Shown here: in pieces, positions 16,211 to 24,943 of the stretch
Layout: every line of letters begins with the position of its first letter
Position numbering within the stretch: position 1 is the first letter of the stretch
NCBI GenBank assembly: GCA_031547045.1
Contig: JAVBSN010000054.1
Coordinates: 1 to 51,408 of the forward strand
Direction: 5' to 3'
Length of the DNA stretch: 51,408 bases
From: JAVBSN01 sp031547045
Lineage (GTDB): Bacteria; Bacillota; Clostridia; Lachnospirales; Lachnospiraceae
Notes under the pieces: model-generated
What the model was told of the DNA's origin: nothing
Databases searched by the model: none
Seen by the model: the letters and a program-made list of their open reading frames with translations, nothing else
Translations under genes and position numbers: made by a program

Positions 16211-19200
16211 CTATAACAATGTTTCGGCGATAAGTCTATTTAACTTTTTAACGTCAACTGGTTTAGCCACATGACCATTCATACCTGATTCTATTGCAAT
16301 TTTCATATCCTCATCAAATGCATTTGCTGTCATTGCAATAATCGGAATATTTTGTGCATCTGGGTGAGTCAAATTTTTACGGATTTCCCTTGTTGCTGTT
16401 AAACCATCCATAACTGGCATTTTTATATCCATAAAAATAATATCGTATGTACCAGACTTTGATGAAAAGAACTTATCACAAGCCTCTTTACCATTAACTG
16501 CAGTATCAGTTTCAAAATCCATACCTTCTAAAATATAGATTGCAATTTCCATATTAATATCATTGTCTTCTACAATAAGTGCTTTTTTGCCTTTGAAGCT
16601 AACCAATTGGTCTTTACTAATTGTATTATCATCAGTTGCCACATCCATATTGGATACTATCTGCAAATCAAGAACAAATGAAAACTCTGATCCAACACCA
16701 AAAGTACTGTTACATTCAATTTGACTATTCATAGTAGCTATTATATTACTACTAATTGCTAAGCCCAATCCTGTACCATTTTGAAATTCTCCTGAATCGA
16801 CCTGTGAAAAAGCATCAAATATCATTTGTTGCTTATCCCTTTTAATTCCTATCCCCGTATCTTTGACTACAAATTTATATTTTGAACAGTAGGCATGGTT
16901 TTCAATTATCTGTGATATAGACATTGTTATTGTTCCATTAGGGCTTGTGAATTTACAAGCATTTCCCAACAAATTAACCATAACTTGCCTTAGCTTTTTT
17001 TCATCACTTAAAACTATTTCATCCTTAATATTAATTTCTGTTACAAAATTAATTTTCTTTAATTCAATAGTGGTTCTCATAAGAACATCCAAATCAGATG
17101 CTAACTTCTTCAAAGAAAATCCTTTGTTTTTTAAAATCATTTTTCCACTTTCAATTTTTGACATATCAAGTACATCATTTATTAAGCTTAGAAGATAGTT
17201 TGCCGAGTAATCAATTTTATCAAGATATTGCATAGTGCTTTCTCTTAACTGCTTTTCATCTTTTGCTATTTTTGTTAGACCTATTATGGCATTCATAGGA
17301 GTACGAATCTCATGTGAAACCTTTGAAAGAAATTCGCTCTTAGCTTTACTTGCACTATCTGATTTGATAATACTTATATGTGCCGAAATTATTTTCGTTA
17401 TTTCATATAAATTAGTAGTTTCACCCTTAGACCAAACCTTATTAACATCGAAAGTTTTATACAAAATTCTTCCAGAATGTGTACCATTTTCAAAAAACAC
17501 ACAACATAGCGAATTAAGGTCTTCACTACCTTCCTTAATATCTAACATTTTTTGCACACCATCTGACAATAATTTCATTTCATTATATGTATATTCAATC
17601 ATGCCATTTTCACTTAATAGTGACTTAAAATCTGCATAATCTGTTGCTGAAACTTTTACAATGTTCTTGTTGATAATAGTATCTACTTCTTTAGTCCACA
17701 TATATAAAATCTGGTTTGTTTTAAAATCACCGTCATAATCATAAATTACTATTTGATTAAGATCAAATAACTCACCAATAAGATTTAAAATAAGTTGAAT
17801 CGCACTATTTGTATTTGGTGTATTTTCAAAAATATCGAAAACATTGGCGATCATATTATTCTTTGATATATTTATTGAAGTTGAAATTGGATGGTGTTTA
17901 ATGTTAATCGTATCAAGTTTTTGGTTTTGGTCTAACTCTCTATAATCAATAACATTAGCATCTATTTTCAAAGCATAATTCATTGCTATATTTGAATTAT
18001 TAATCAATGTATCACATTGGGTATTTTCTGAACCTGCTATTCCTACACAAACTTTTAATCTGAGTTTTTGATTTTCGCCTTGATAAATGTGGTTAATATT
18101 TTCAATTAAGTCTTTAATTAAATCAACCATACATGTAGAATTCAGTGGCACCATACCAATAAACATATCATTACTTAGCCTTACTAATATATCAAAATTA
18201 AACACTTTATTTTCGTCAATAGCTTTACATACATTTCTTAAAACAACGCTAGTAAACACTCTTCCATAGTGGACCTCAAATAAATCAATATTTTGAATAT
18301 AAATAGAACAAATGCAACACTCCATATTCATGGAATTTTTCTCATATATAAGATTATTAAGCATTGCCATTCCATAATCCTTGTTAAAATAATTAGTAGT
18401 AGCATCATGTATCTTTGCTTCTGCTTCAATAATTTCATCACGCTTTTGGTCAGTAATCTGACGAATATTACCTATTATTTTCTTAATATTATTATCTTCA
18501 TCTTTAAGAACAGATGCTTTAAGCCCTAACCAATAGTACCCATCCATACTCTCTGCTGGAACCATATGAGAAAACACATCTGATTTCATACGAATTTCTA
18601 AAGTTTCATCACAATTACCTATTAAAAATTCCGACAATTTTTGACTATCACCTGGATAACAAATATCCTTTTCATTTAATTCTTTCAAAAAATTTTCTAT
18701 TTTTTTATCAGTAAATGATGACTTCTCTCCATATTTAGAAAAGTAATACAACAAAAAACAATCATTTGTTAAATCATATTCCATAAATGTATCCGTTGCA
18801 CTCTCTAATGCAATTAAATACCTCTCACGTTCTTCATACAATGCTATATCAAGATTTTTTTGACGTGTCTTCATTTCATTTAACGTGGTACGCAATAAAG
18901 ATACTTCGTATATCTCTGAACCATTAGCACTTATAAGTTGGTCTGGTGAATTAGATTTAATTTGAGAAATAACATTTGTTAATGGCTTGGTAAATTGTTT
19001 AATTGCCACTAGCAAAACAAAAACTCCCAATATAAAAGCTAATATGGAGCCTCCAATTACACCACCCTGCAATTTATTGAAATTGTCAAACAAAGACTCT
19101 TCAGTTGAAATAGATGCAAGAACCCATTGCTCATTACTAAACGGTGCATTTGTATTATATAATACGATTGGTTGAACAGAGATTACTACATCTTCTATAT

Positions 19201-20206
19201 CTAATCCACTTATGTTATATGTCTCCGAATCTTTATTTTTAACTAAGATTAAATTGTTCGGATCCCCCACCGTTCTTTTAATATAACTTCCTGTTAAGGT
19301 ATATAAATCACAATCCATTTTATTTTTTGTTACGGTATTCATATCACATTTCATCAACATATATCCACTTTGCCCTGATACATCAAAATCAGTATATGGA
19401 ATATATGAAAGCAATGTTTTAACCTGAACTTCAACACCTATCATTGCTACAATCTTATTGTTAATAATAATAGGCCTATTATATGTAATATATTCATTTG
19501 GATCATTAGATTGGATATTTGCATTATGAGGCCCATTCCAATATGACAAATCTTTCGATGATAAATTTGAATTGTCTGAAAAGGCACAAAATGGCTTATA
19601 ATAATCATTCCAACCAGCTTCATCATCAGCAACAAACTTAAACTTTTCAGTCCATACACTATCAAGAGCCATTGAGTATTTACGTGCAATATCTACATTT
19701 CCCTTGAGGCAGAGAACATCCGAATATTGGGCTGGATTAGATACTGGATCAAAATCTCTGAAATAGAAACCTGCACATTCGTTATAGTCTGCATTTATAT
19801 CAATATCATTAGTAAAATAAAGATAAATGCCTGTAGATTGTGTACTTCTTAAAGCCATTAAAGCCGATTCTGATAATCCACTTAGCATTTCATTAATACT
19901 GTCATTAGCATTGCTTTGGGCTAAAACCCCATCAATAGTGGTTCCCTTTTCATTTGCATAGTCAAAAAGGTATTCTATAATCTTGTTTTCAAATTCATCT
20001 AAATTTGACCACTTATTGACCATTGTATTTTCTAGCATATTTGCTCGATTGCTAGCATTTTTATCCAAACTGTCTATGGCATTACTTTTCATTGAATTTA
20101 TTGAACCATTTAAAAATAAAACAGAAATAATCAAAACAGTTTGAAAGAATATTATTCCAATGGTTGGAATAAGCAATTTTATATAAATAGAATTCTTTTT
20201 TAACAT
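16211..20206 (-). CDS. Membrane-bound hybrid sensor histidine kinase with extracellular dCache domain
   Basis: A 1331-residue hybrid kinase. Order: first membrane span (about 10-30), large extracellular dCache-like region (about 40-375), second span (about 385-405), HAMP-like linker, coiled segment and PAS-like domain (to about 590), then a degenerate GGDEF domain with RLSNDMF in place of the RYGGDEF loop (about 600-760). A GAF-like region follows, then HisKA with phospho-acceptor His965 in SKVSHEIRTPMNAI, the HATPase boxes NLLGNACKF, DTGIGI and GTGLGLAIS, and a C-terminal receiver with Asp1260 in IIFMDIKMPVMDG. No output domain follows the receiver, so a separate partner is needed. GGGGAG lies 9 nt before the ATG. 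Cotranscribed with the solute-binding lipoprotein. Confidence 0.93.
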   Translation of the reverse strand: MLKKNSIYIKLLIPTIGIIFFQTVLIISVLFLNGSINSMKSNAIDSLDKNASNRANMLENTMVNKWSNLDEFENKIIEYLFDYANEKGTTIDGVLAQSNANDSINEMLSGLSESALMALRSTQSTGIYLYFTNDIDINADYNECAGFYFRDFDPVSNPAQYSDVLCLKGNVDIARKYSMALDSVWTEKFKFVADDEAGWNDYYKPFCAFSDNSNLSSKDLSYWNGPHNANIQSNDPNEYITYNRPIIINNKIVAMIGVEVQVKTLLSYIPYTDFDVSGQSGYMLMKCDMNTVTKNKMDCDLYTLTGSYIKRTVGDPNNLILVKNKDSETYNISGLDIEDVVISVQPIVLYNTNAPFSNEQWVLASISTEESLFDNFNKLQGGVIGGSILAFILGVFVLLVAIKQFTKPLTNVISQIKSNSPDQLISANGSEIYEVSLLRTTLNEMKTRQKNLDIALYEERERYLIALESATDTFMEYDLTNDCFLLYYFSKYGEKSSFTDKKIENFLKELNEKDICYPGDSQKLSEFLIGNCDETLEIRMKSDVFSHMVPAESMDGYYWLGLKASVLKDEDNNIKKIIGNIRQITDQKRDEIIEAEAKIHDATTNYFNKDYGMAMLNNLIYEKNSMNMECCICSIYIQNIDLFEVHYGRVFTSVVLRNVCKAIDENKVFNFDILVRLSNDMFIGMVPLNSTCMVDLIKDLIENINHIYQGENQKLRLKVCVGIAGSENTQCDTLINNSNIAMNYALKIDANVIDYRELDQNQKLDTINIKHHPISTSINISKNNMIANVFDIFENTPNTNSAIQLILNLIGELFDLNQIVIYDYDGDFKTNQILYMWTKEVDTIINKNIVKVSATDYADFKSLLSENGMIEYTYNEMKLLSDGVQKMLDIKEGSEDLNSLCCVFFENGTHSGRILYKTFDVNKVWSKGETTNLYEITKIISAHISIIKSDSASKAKSEFLSKVSHEIRTPMNAIIGLTKIAKDEKQLRESTMQYLDKIDYSANYLLSLINDVLDMSKIESGKMILKNKGFSLKKLASDLDVLMRTTIELKKINFVTEINIKDEIVLSDEKKLRQVMVNLLGNACKFTSPNGTITMSISQIIENHAYCSKYKFVVKDTGIGIKRDKQQMIFDAFSQVDSGEFQNGTGLGLAISSNIIATMNSQIECNSTFGVGSEFSFVLDLQIVSNMDVATDDNTISKDQLVSFKGKKALIVEDNDINMEIAIYILEGMDFETDTAVNGKEACDKFFSSKSGTYDIIFMDIKMPVMDGLTATREIRKNLTHPDAQNIPIIAMTANAFDEDMKIAIESGMNGHVAKPVDVKKLNRLIAETLL

Positions 20207-20352
20207 TTATGTAATCTCCCCAAGGATAATTATTTAATCAACCCTAAATCGTAATATGTTCATTGTAGTATCATCACTATACTAATATATATGTCATATT
20301 AAATCAAGTTAAGGTATGCTAAGATTTGCAATTTCTTTCACTTCACAATAGC

Positions 20353-20384
20353 AAAAGCGACAAAGAAATTTTTCTCTGCCGCTT
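20353..20384 (-). terminator. Terminator-like hairpin after the GH5 gene
   Basis: Arms AAGCG...AGAA (20355-20368 region) and TTCT...CGCTT (to 20384) pair with two mismatches. On the minus strand the stem ends in CGCTTTTG. It lies 25 bp past the glycosidase stop and would separate it from the kinase gene. Confidence 0.55.
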
Positions 20385-20409
20385 CTAAATATAAAGCATC
20401 ATTTTTTAA

Positions 20410-21363
20410 TTAGACAAGGATTAATAGCTCATCACGTACATCATCAAGATGCTTATCAAAAATTCCAAAATCCATTTCCTTATAACTCCATACACATCTT
20501 GCAATACTGTGTTTCTCAAATACGCTGTTAATTGTTCTAAACCACTTTAATGTATCCTCAGGAGATACCACATTAATTACACCGTATTCACCACAGTAGA
20601 GAGATGTATTATTATTTTTTGCTGCTTCAATTGCAGGCGCAAAAAGTTCTTCAAAAAATTCAGGAGTGATATTACTCTCATCAAAGCCTATACGCTCCTC
20701 TGGCTTGATAGCCTCAGTCCAGTATGCTCCTTGATGAGTAAATTTCAATGGTTCATAGCAATGAAAGTTATAGATTACCTTGTCATCGTAAGGAGCTGTA
20801 AGATCTGCTACTGCCGGTGCACTATTATTGTGGTAGCTTCCAACAAAAATCATAGTATCTGGAGCAATTTCTCTAATTCTCTTGATACATTCATTGGAAA
20901 TTCTATTCCACTCATCAATATATTCCTTATCTGTTACTTCGTTGAGTAATTCAAATGCAACATTTTGAGAATGTTTTCCATAATGCCTTGCAACTTCTTC
21001 CCAAAGACAATAAAAACGTTCCTGAAGCTGTTGGCTATCAAAAAATCCAGACTCGCTTTCACCATAGTAATCAAAGGAATATCCCGCCGTTTTGTGAAGA
21101 TCAATTACAGTATTTAATTCATACTTACTACCCATTGCTAATGCCCAATCAATTCTTTCAAATCCGCTTTTCTTGAAGCTACAATCATCATTTTCAAGAA
21201 TATTATAGTCAATTGGAAGTCGTACATGGTCGAATCCCAATAAAGCAATTTTTTCAAAATCAGGTTCCGTAATAAAATTATTCAGCCTATTCTCGCTATA
21301 ATCACACTGAGAAAGCCAGCCTCCTAAATTGATTCCTTTGTAAAATCCTTTATTCTTTAACAT
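20410..21363 (-). CDS. Glycoside hydrolase family 5 (cellulase-family) enzyme, cytosolic
   Basis: A 317-residue GH5 enzyme. N-terminal KGINLGGWLSQCDYS, then FDHVRLPIDYNIL. Acid/base Glu142 lies in VAFELLNEV and nucleophile Glu259 in LYCGEYGVIN. His in NFHCYEP and Trp in CVWSYKEMDFG also match the active site. There is no signal peptide, binding module or linker, so it should act in the cytosol on imported beta-linked oligosaccharides, for example cellodextrins, glucomannan or laminarin pieces. Start supported by GGCGG before the ATG. Transcribed away from an AraC-type regulator whose likely sites lie in the shared spacer. The kinase and solute-binding protein follow on the same strand. Confidence 0.92.
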   Translation of the reverse strand: MLKNKGFYKGINLGGWLSQCDYSENRLNNFITEPDFEKIALLGFDHVRLPIDYNILENDDCSFKKSGFERIDWALAMGSKYELNTVIDLHKTAGYSFDYYGESESGFFDSQQLQERFYCLWEEVARHYGKHSQNVAFELLNEVTDKEYIDEWNRISNECIKRIREIAPDTMIFVGSYHNNSAPAVADLTAPYDDKVIYNFHCYEPLKFTHQGAYWTEAIKPEERIGFDESNITPEFFEELFAPAIEAAKNNNTSLYCGEYGVINVVSPEDTLKWFRTINSVFEKHSIARCVWSYKEMDFGIFDKHLDDVRDELLILV

Positions 21364-21403
21364 AATATTTCCGCCTTTCTGTCAGTTTAATATCTATGCT
21401 ATG

Positions 21404-21439
21404 AAAATATCATTTTCCAACAAACAAAAATATCATTTT
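21404..21439. promoter_or_regulatory. Direct repeat pair in the GH5/AraC divergent promoter region
   Basis: Two exact copies of the 13-mer AAAATATCATTTT at 21404-21416 and 21427-21439, 23 bp apart centre to centre (about two helical turns). Each copy is nearly palindromic. AraC-family activators commonly bind such tandem sites just upstream of the -35 region. Here they would face the GH5 promoter on the minus strand. Confidence 0.6.
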
Positions 21440-21463
21440 TATGCTATTTATATTATATTTATG

Positions 21464-21493
21464 TTGTATTTTTATTTTACAATTATGTATAAT
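21464..21493 (+). promoter_or_regulatory. Promoter of the AraC regulator
   Basis: -10 box TATAAT at 21488-21493 with an upstream TTGTAT (21464-21469) at 18 bp. The ribosome binding site GGAGG follows 7 bp downstream, so the transcript leader is very short. Confidence 0.5.
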
Positions 21494-21512
21494 AGATTCG
21501 GAGGTAAATGAT

Positions 21513-22247
21513 ATGAATATCGAAAAAAAGCTATCACATACAGAATTTCTTAATCGAGAATATAATATTTCACACCTGTCCTATGAGCATGAAATGGCAT
21601 TCTTTCAAAGTGTAAAAACTGGCAACATCACTGAGGCACGTAGATTATTACAACCACTGAACAGTGAAAAACTTGGGGTTCTCAGTGATGATAATCTTCG
21701 CAATCTGAAATATCATCTAATTATAACTGTTTCTTTTATTACAAGATACTGTATCGAAGGTGGTATGGAGATGGAGGTAGCATTTAATCTTAGCGACATA
21801 TATGTTCGCCGTGTTGATAAATGTATCTCAGAGAATCAAATTCATTCACTACAACGAGAACTGGTAGAAGATTATGCACATAGAATGAGGACTCTTCACA
21901 AGAAAAACCTTTACTCAAAGCCTATTACTCTTTGCCTTGATTATATCTATGATAACCTTCATACCAAAATCACTCTAGAAGTATTAGCGGATATGGCTGA
22001 ACTGAGTCCTTCTTATCTATCCAAACTCTTTCATAAAGAAGTTGGATTGACATTTTCAAAATATATTACAAAAAAGAGGATTGAAGCTGCTGAAAATATG
22101 CTAAAATTCTCAGAATATTCCTGCATCGACATCTCAAATTATCTTTGCTTCAGTTCGGAAAGCCATTTTATTCAAGTGTTTAAAACACACACAGGCTATA
22201 CGCCTAAGGTATTTCGAAATAGATTCTATAGAATCAAATTAAAATAA
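21513..22247 (+). CDS. AraC family transcriptional regulator (YesN-like)
   Basis: A 244-residue regulator. The C-terminal about 100 residues are an AraC DNA-binding domain with two helix-turn-helices: ITLEVLADMAELSPSYLSKL followed by FHKEVGLTFSKYI, then CIDISNYLCFSSESHFIQVF and KTHTGYTPKVFR. The N-terminal part (EHEMAFFQSVKTGNITEARR) matches the helical region found in Clostridia regulators of sugar genes, without a cupin. The ATG at 21513 has GGAGG 8 nt upstream. The longer frame from 21441 runs through the promoter and is rejected. Divergent to the GH5 gene, which it probably activates. Confidence 0.92.
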   Translation: MNIEKKLSHTEFLNREYNISHLSYEHEMAFFQSVKTGNITEARRLLQPLNSEKLGVLSDDNLRNLKYHLIITVSFITRYCIEGGMEMEVAFNLSDIYVRRVDKCISENQIHSLQRELVEDYAHRMRTLHKKNLYSKPITLCLDYIYDNLHTKITLEVLADMAELSPSYLSKLFHKEVGLTFSKYITKKRIEAAENMLKFSEYSCIDISNYLCFSSESHFIQVFKTHTGYTPKVFRNRFYRIKLK

Positions 22248-22262
22248 TACCCTAATAACAAT

Positions 22263-22303
22263 AAGCATTCCCTTAATTATATTTCATTTTTAAGGGAATG
22301 CTT
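22263..22303. terminator. Strong hairpin after the AraC regulator
   Basis: Perfect 14-bp inverted repeat AAGCATTCCCTTAA (22263-22276) / TTAAGGGAATGCTT (22290-22303) with a 13-nt loop, 15 bp past the stop. No long T run follows, but its position and stability fit a terminator. Confidence 0.65.
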
Positions 22304-22323
22304 GTATTTAAGAAGAATACTAT

Positions 22324-22545
22324 AAAATTGTGGTTCCAATCTGTTATTTTTCTTATAACTCTTTTACTTTTCAACAAAAAATTCCCATACCTTAGATCAC
22401 TTGTCCATGTATAATATCCATCCGTATCTATGTATCGCAAAAATTCATCTCCAACTAAAGAGTTTCCACCACCATTCCAACGAAGGTCAACAACAACATT
22501 ATTAATCCCCTTTACGTTTTATATCTATTTCTCTCTTTTTCCCTA
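22324..22545 (-). pseudogene. Fragment of an S41-family peptidase
   Basis: One minus-strand frame reads NNVVVDLRWNGGGNSLVGDE, then FLRYIDTDGYYTWTSDLRYG and NFLLK. This is the conserved core (VVDLRxNGGGNS) of S41 C-terminal-processing-type peptidases. Both ends run into stops and no start is present: it lacks the N-terminal part and the region with the catalytic Ser. An isolated relic next to the tail-sheath relic. Confidence 0.6.
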
Positions 22546-22680
22546 TCTTCTTCCTCTAGCGCTACCTACTGCTCTGCCTGAATAACATCAAAGAAATAAA
22601 GCAATTTAAATTCATATTCTAGTTGAAATGCCATACTTTATATCTTCATGATAATTAATATGTTCTGGCCATGCCTTCTA

Positions 22681-23143
22681 TTATTGTGCATCGCTTGTCT
22701 TTTGTGTAATTCTAAATATTATAAATTCAGCTGGTTTTACTGGTGCAATGCCTATGACACAAATCAACCTACCATTGTCAATGTCATCTTGACTCATAGT
22801 ACTTCTTCCTACCTCTACAAAGAATGCTTCTGCTGTAGAACCGCCTGCCAATGAACCATTTCTCCACAAACCAGTCAAAAACACATCAATTGTTCGCTTG
22901 ACTCTAACCCATAACAATTCATCATTTGGCTCAAACACTGCCCAATTGGTATTGACTCTGATTGATTCTTCTATATTTTCTTTTAAAATCTGCAAAATTA
23001 GTAACTAGCTGTGGCAACCCCGAAGTCATTCCTCGCTGTGCTATTCCAATAAAACCTGCTGTACTTGTGCTTACTCCATCCATCGGCCTACCGCCACAAT
23101 CAAATTCTTCCATATAAGTACCTGGTGATAAATATTCTGTCAT
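22681..23143 (-). pseudogene. Contractile tail sheath gene with large internal deletion (phage tail or eCIS type)
   Basis: Starts with a good ribosome binding site (GGAGAGGGG) and MTEYLSPGTYMEEFDCGGRP, then GVSTSTAGFIGIAQRG, the N-terminus of contractile sheath proteins of phage-like extracellular injection systems. After about 45 residues (VTNFADFKRKY) the frame shifts near 22985. The rest, in another frame, is the sheath C-terminus: VFEPNDELLWVRVKRTID, then LWRNGSLAGGSTAEAFFVEV, SQDDIDNGRLICVIGIAPVK and PAEFIIFRI. Several hundred central residues are missing. Six codons reading MARTY-stop follow at 22655-22672 and might be the start of the next structural gene. No baseplate, tube or AAA genes remain. 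Confidence 0.85.
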
Positions 23144-23230
23144 ACTCTTACCCCTCTCCAAAAGCATATTAATTATTATTATCTGATATTTCAATAGTTT
23201 TTTTCTTAATATTTTCTATTTCCAAATAGC

Positions 23231-23256
23231 AAAAAGGACTTGAAACCAAGCCTTTT
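23231..23256. terminator. Bidirectional terminator
   Basis: AAAAGG-CTTG (23232-23242, one bulged A) pairs with CAAG-CCTTTT (23247-23256), loop AAAC. A and T runs on both sides suit either direction. It would end the ORF6N transcript on the minus strand. Confidence 0.65.
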
Positions 23257-23389
23257 CTACATTTGTTATAATTATCAATCCATATTTTCATCTTATGATG
23301 TACAACTATGCCATAACTAAAAGTTATGAAAAACTATATCGTTCAAATAGTTCCTTTGAACAAATTTTATCAATATATACTTTGATTGC

Positions 23390-24355
23390 TCATTCTTGCT
23401 CTTCAGTTTCAATATTCAATCTCTGCATAAGATCATAAATGATGCCCTTATCATTCAGTAACGTGATTGCAAAGCACTTCCTCCCCACATCCTTCAACGA
23501 AGCTCCAACATGGTAGGCCTTATTCTCATCTATGATTAGAAACCTATCATGAAAAGCATTAGTGTGCCTCACTCGTAACTTTGGATACTGCTTATTGAAT
23601 ACCTCAACGTCTTTGTGTGTTAGTTTCGTTCTCCTATCTGTATAAATTGTGACCGCAACATCTTTCTGCTTCTTTGCCAATATATTTAATGTCTCTGTAT
23701 TTACATAATTATCCACAAGAATTATTTTACTTGTAGCGTCACTAATAATACGAATTATAAGACTAAAAGCATCATAAATCTGTCCATCATAAAACACCTT
23801 CTGCTGCGATTCTTCATGGTCAGATATGTACTTAAATACCTGATTGAATTTCTCATTACTTTCTATTTGATATGCTTTCTGATTTACTTCAATCTCATTA
23901 ATACGGTCATAGAGTAGCGATGTATTTTCCATATATTTTCGCATTTCAATAAATGTTCGCATAATTGTAATACTAATATTAATCGCAACATCACTTCTCA
24001 AAACACTTGATAGCATAGATATACCTTGTTCTGTAAATACATAAGGTGGCGTACGACGTCCACCATGCCCATTTTCATCATTATCCCGACTTGAGGTTCC
24101 GAAATGGAACTTCAAGTTTGAATATTCCTCAGTGGATAATTGAAAGCAAAAATCTTCTGGGAATCTAGCAATATTTCTTTTCATTGCTTTATTTAAATTT
24201 TTGGTTTCTACCTGATACAATATCGCCAAATCTGAGTCTAACATTACCTGTTTTCCACGAACAACATAAATCATTCCTTGAATTGACACGGCATCTGCCA
24301 CAATAGAATGTTCTTCTTTTATCTCTTCAAGTAGTTCTTTTCTATCTTCTTTCAT
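23390..24355 (-). CDS. ORF6N-domain protein with PLD-like C-terminal domain
   Basis: A protein of about 321 residues. Residues about 30-170 are an ORF6N domain, the DNA-binding module of phage and defence-associated proteins: VVRGKQVMLDSDLAILYQVE, TKNLNKAMKRNIARFPEDFC, YVFTEQGISMLSSVLRSD, AINISITIMRTFIEMR. A short coiled segment follows. The C-terminal about 130 residues (ISDATSKIILVDNYVNTETL, then HDRFLIIDENKAYHVGASLK) resemble a single half of a phospholipase-D/HKD nuclease fold. The ATG at 24355 has GGAAG 5 nt upstream. It lies 26 bp after a small HTH gene, with which it shares a strong promoter. Function unknown, probably phage- or defence-related. Confidence 0.85.
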   Translation of the reverse strand: MKEDRKELLEEIKEEHSIVADAVSIQGMIYVVRGKQVMLDSDLAILYQVETKNLNKAMKRNIARFPEDFCFQLSTEEYSNLKFHFGTSSRDNDENGHGGRRTPPYVFTEQGISMLSSVLRSDVAINISITIMRTFIEMRKYMENTSLLYDRINEIEVNQKAYQIESNEKFNQVFKYISDHEESQQKVFYDGQIYDAFSLIIRIISDATSKIILVDNYVNTETLNILAKKQKDVAVTIYTDRRTKLTHKDVEVFNKQYPKLRVRHTNAFHDRFLIIDENKAYHVGASLKDVGRKCFAITLLNDKGIIYDLMQRLNIETEEQE

Positions 24356-24381
24356 CAAATCTTCCAGCTATGTTTCTGTAT

Positions 24382-24597
24382 CTATTCATCTGTATTATTT
24401 TCTTTCGCCAGTTCTTCCATACGTACATAATACTCCAATAGCCGTAGCAAATAGGTAGGAACCCTTCTATTGCCATGTTCCCAGTCCGAGACCGTCATAT
24501 ATGGGATTTCAAAATATTCGCAGAACTGTCTTCTGTTCATACCTGTACTCTCTCTTAATTCTATTAATTTGTCTTTTAAATCTTTATTCTTTTCCAC
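24382..24597 (-). CDS. Small helix-turn-helix (XRE-like) protein
   Basis: A 71-residue protein that is almost entirely one helix-turn-helix domain: KDKLIELRESTGMNRRQFCE, YFEIPYMTVSDWEHGNRRVP, TYLLRLLEYYVRMEELAKEN. The RRQFCEYFEIPYMTVSDWE part is the XRE-type recognition unit. Start is GTG at 24597 with GGAGG 8 nt upstream. It heads a two-gene unit with the ORF6N gene and has a consensus promoter. Probably a repressor or partner of its neighbour. Confidence 0.85.
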   Translation of the reverse strand: MEKNKDLKDKLIELRESTGMNRRQFCEYFEIPYMTVSDWEHGNRRVPTYLLRLLEYYVRMEELAKENNTDE

Positions 24598-24637
24598 TTA
24601 TTTTCCTCCATGCATCTTTCACGCATTGCATATATTT

Positions 24638-24666
24638 ATTATATATCTCTATGGTGCTTACGTCAA
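24638..24666 (-). promoter_or_regulatory. Promoter of the HTH-ORF6N operon
   Basis: Minus strand: -35 TTGACG (24666-24661), 17-bp spacer, -10 TATAAT (24643-24638). A small inverted repeat CAACT/AGTTG lies just upstream near 24684-24700 and may be an operator or the weak terminator of the gene before it. Confidence 0.75.
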
Positions 24667-24757
24667 CGATATATAAAAATTGACAACTCCTAAAAGTTGC
24701 CTACTCGCTACTTAAATATTAACCCCCTCGAATTAGATGGGTTTTAGATCCATACAC

Positions 24758-24943
24758 TTATAAGTATATTGCAATGCTTTCCAGATACCGAAACAGTATA
24801 TCTTCTTGCTTTACTTGTCTTGGTTCCCAAAATTCCAATTTAGATAATACTGCACACTTTATATTTTCATCCCTTATCTCAGGACCATATTTTTCTATCA
24901 CCCTAGCAAGGAAATCACAACACCATATAAAATCTACATCCAC
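24758..24943 (-). CDS. Small conserved-looking protein of unknown function
   Basis: A 61-residue acidic/aromatic protein (MDVDFIWCCDFLARVIEKYG, PEIRDENIKCAVLSKLEFWE, PRQVKQEDILFRYLES). No membrane span. I do not recognise the family. The start is GTG at 24943, supported by GGGAG 7 nt upstream, and the balanced amino-acid composition argues that it is a real gene. Lies alone upstream of the HTH-ORF6N operon. Confidence 0.5.
   Translation of the reverse strand: MDVDFIWCCDFLARVIEKYGPEIRDENIKCAVLSKLEFWEPRQVKQEDILFRYLESIAIYL

Noticed and set aside
16211..20206. Active diguanylate cyclase in the large kinase.
   Set aside because: The GGDEF loop reads LSNDMF, without the catalytic glycines and acidic pair.
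22655..22672. MARTY-stop frame after the sheath relic as a start of a tail tube gene.
   Set aside because: Only five codons. Too short to claim as a feature, so mentioned only in the sheath entry.
22648..22854. Plus-strand 68-residue frame.
   Set aside because: Opposite the sheath C-terminus, which is clearly coding-derived.
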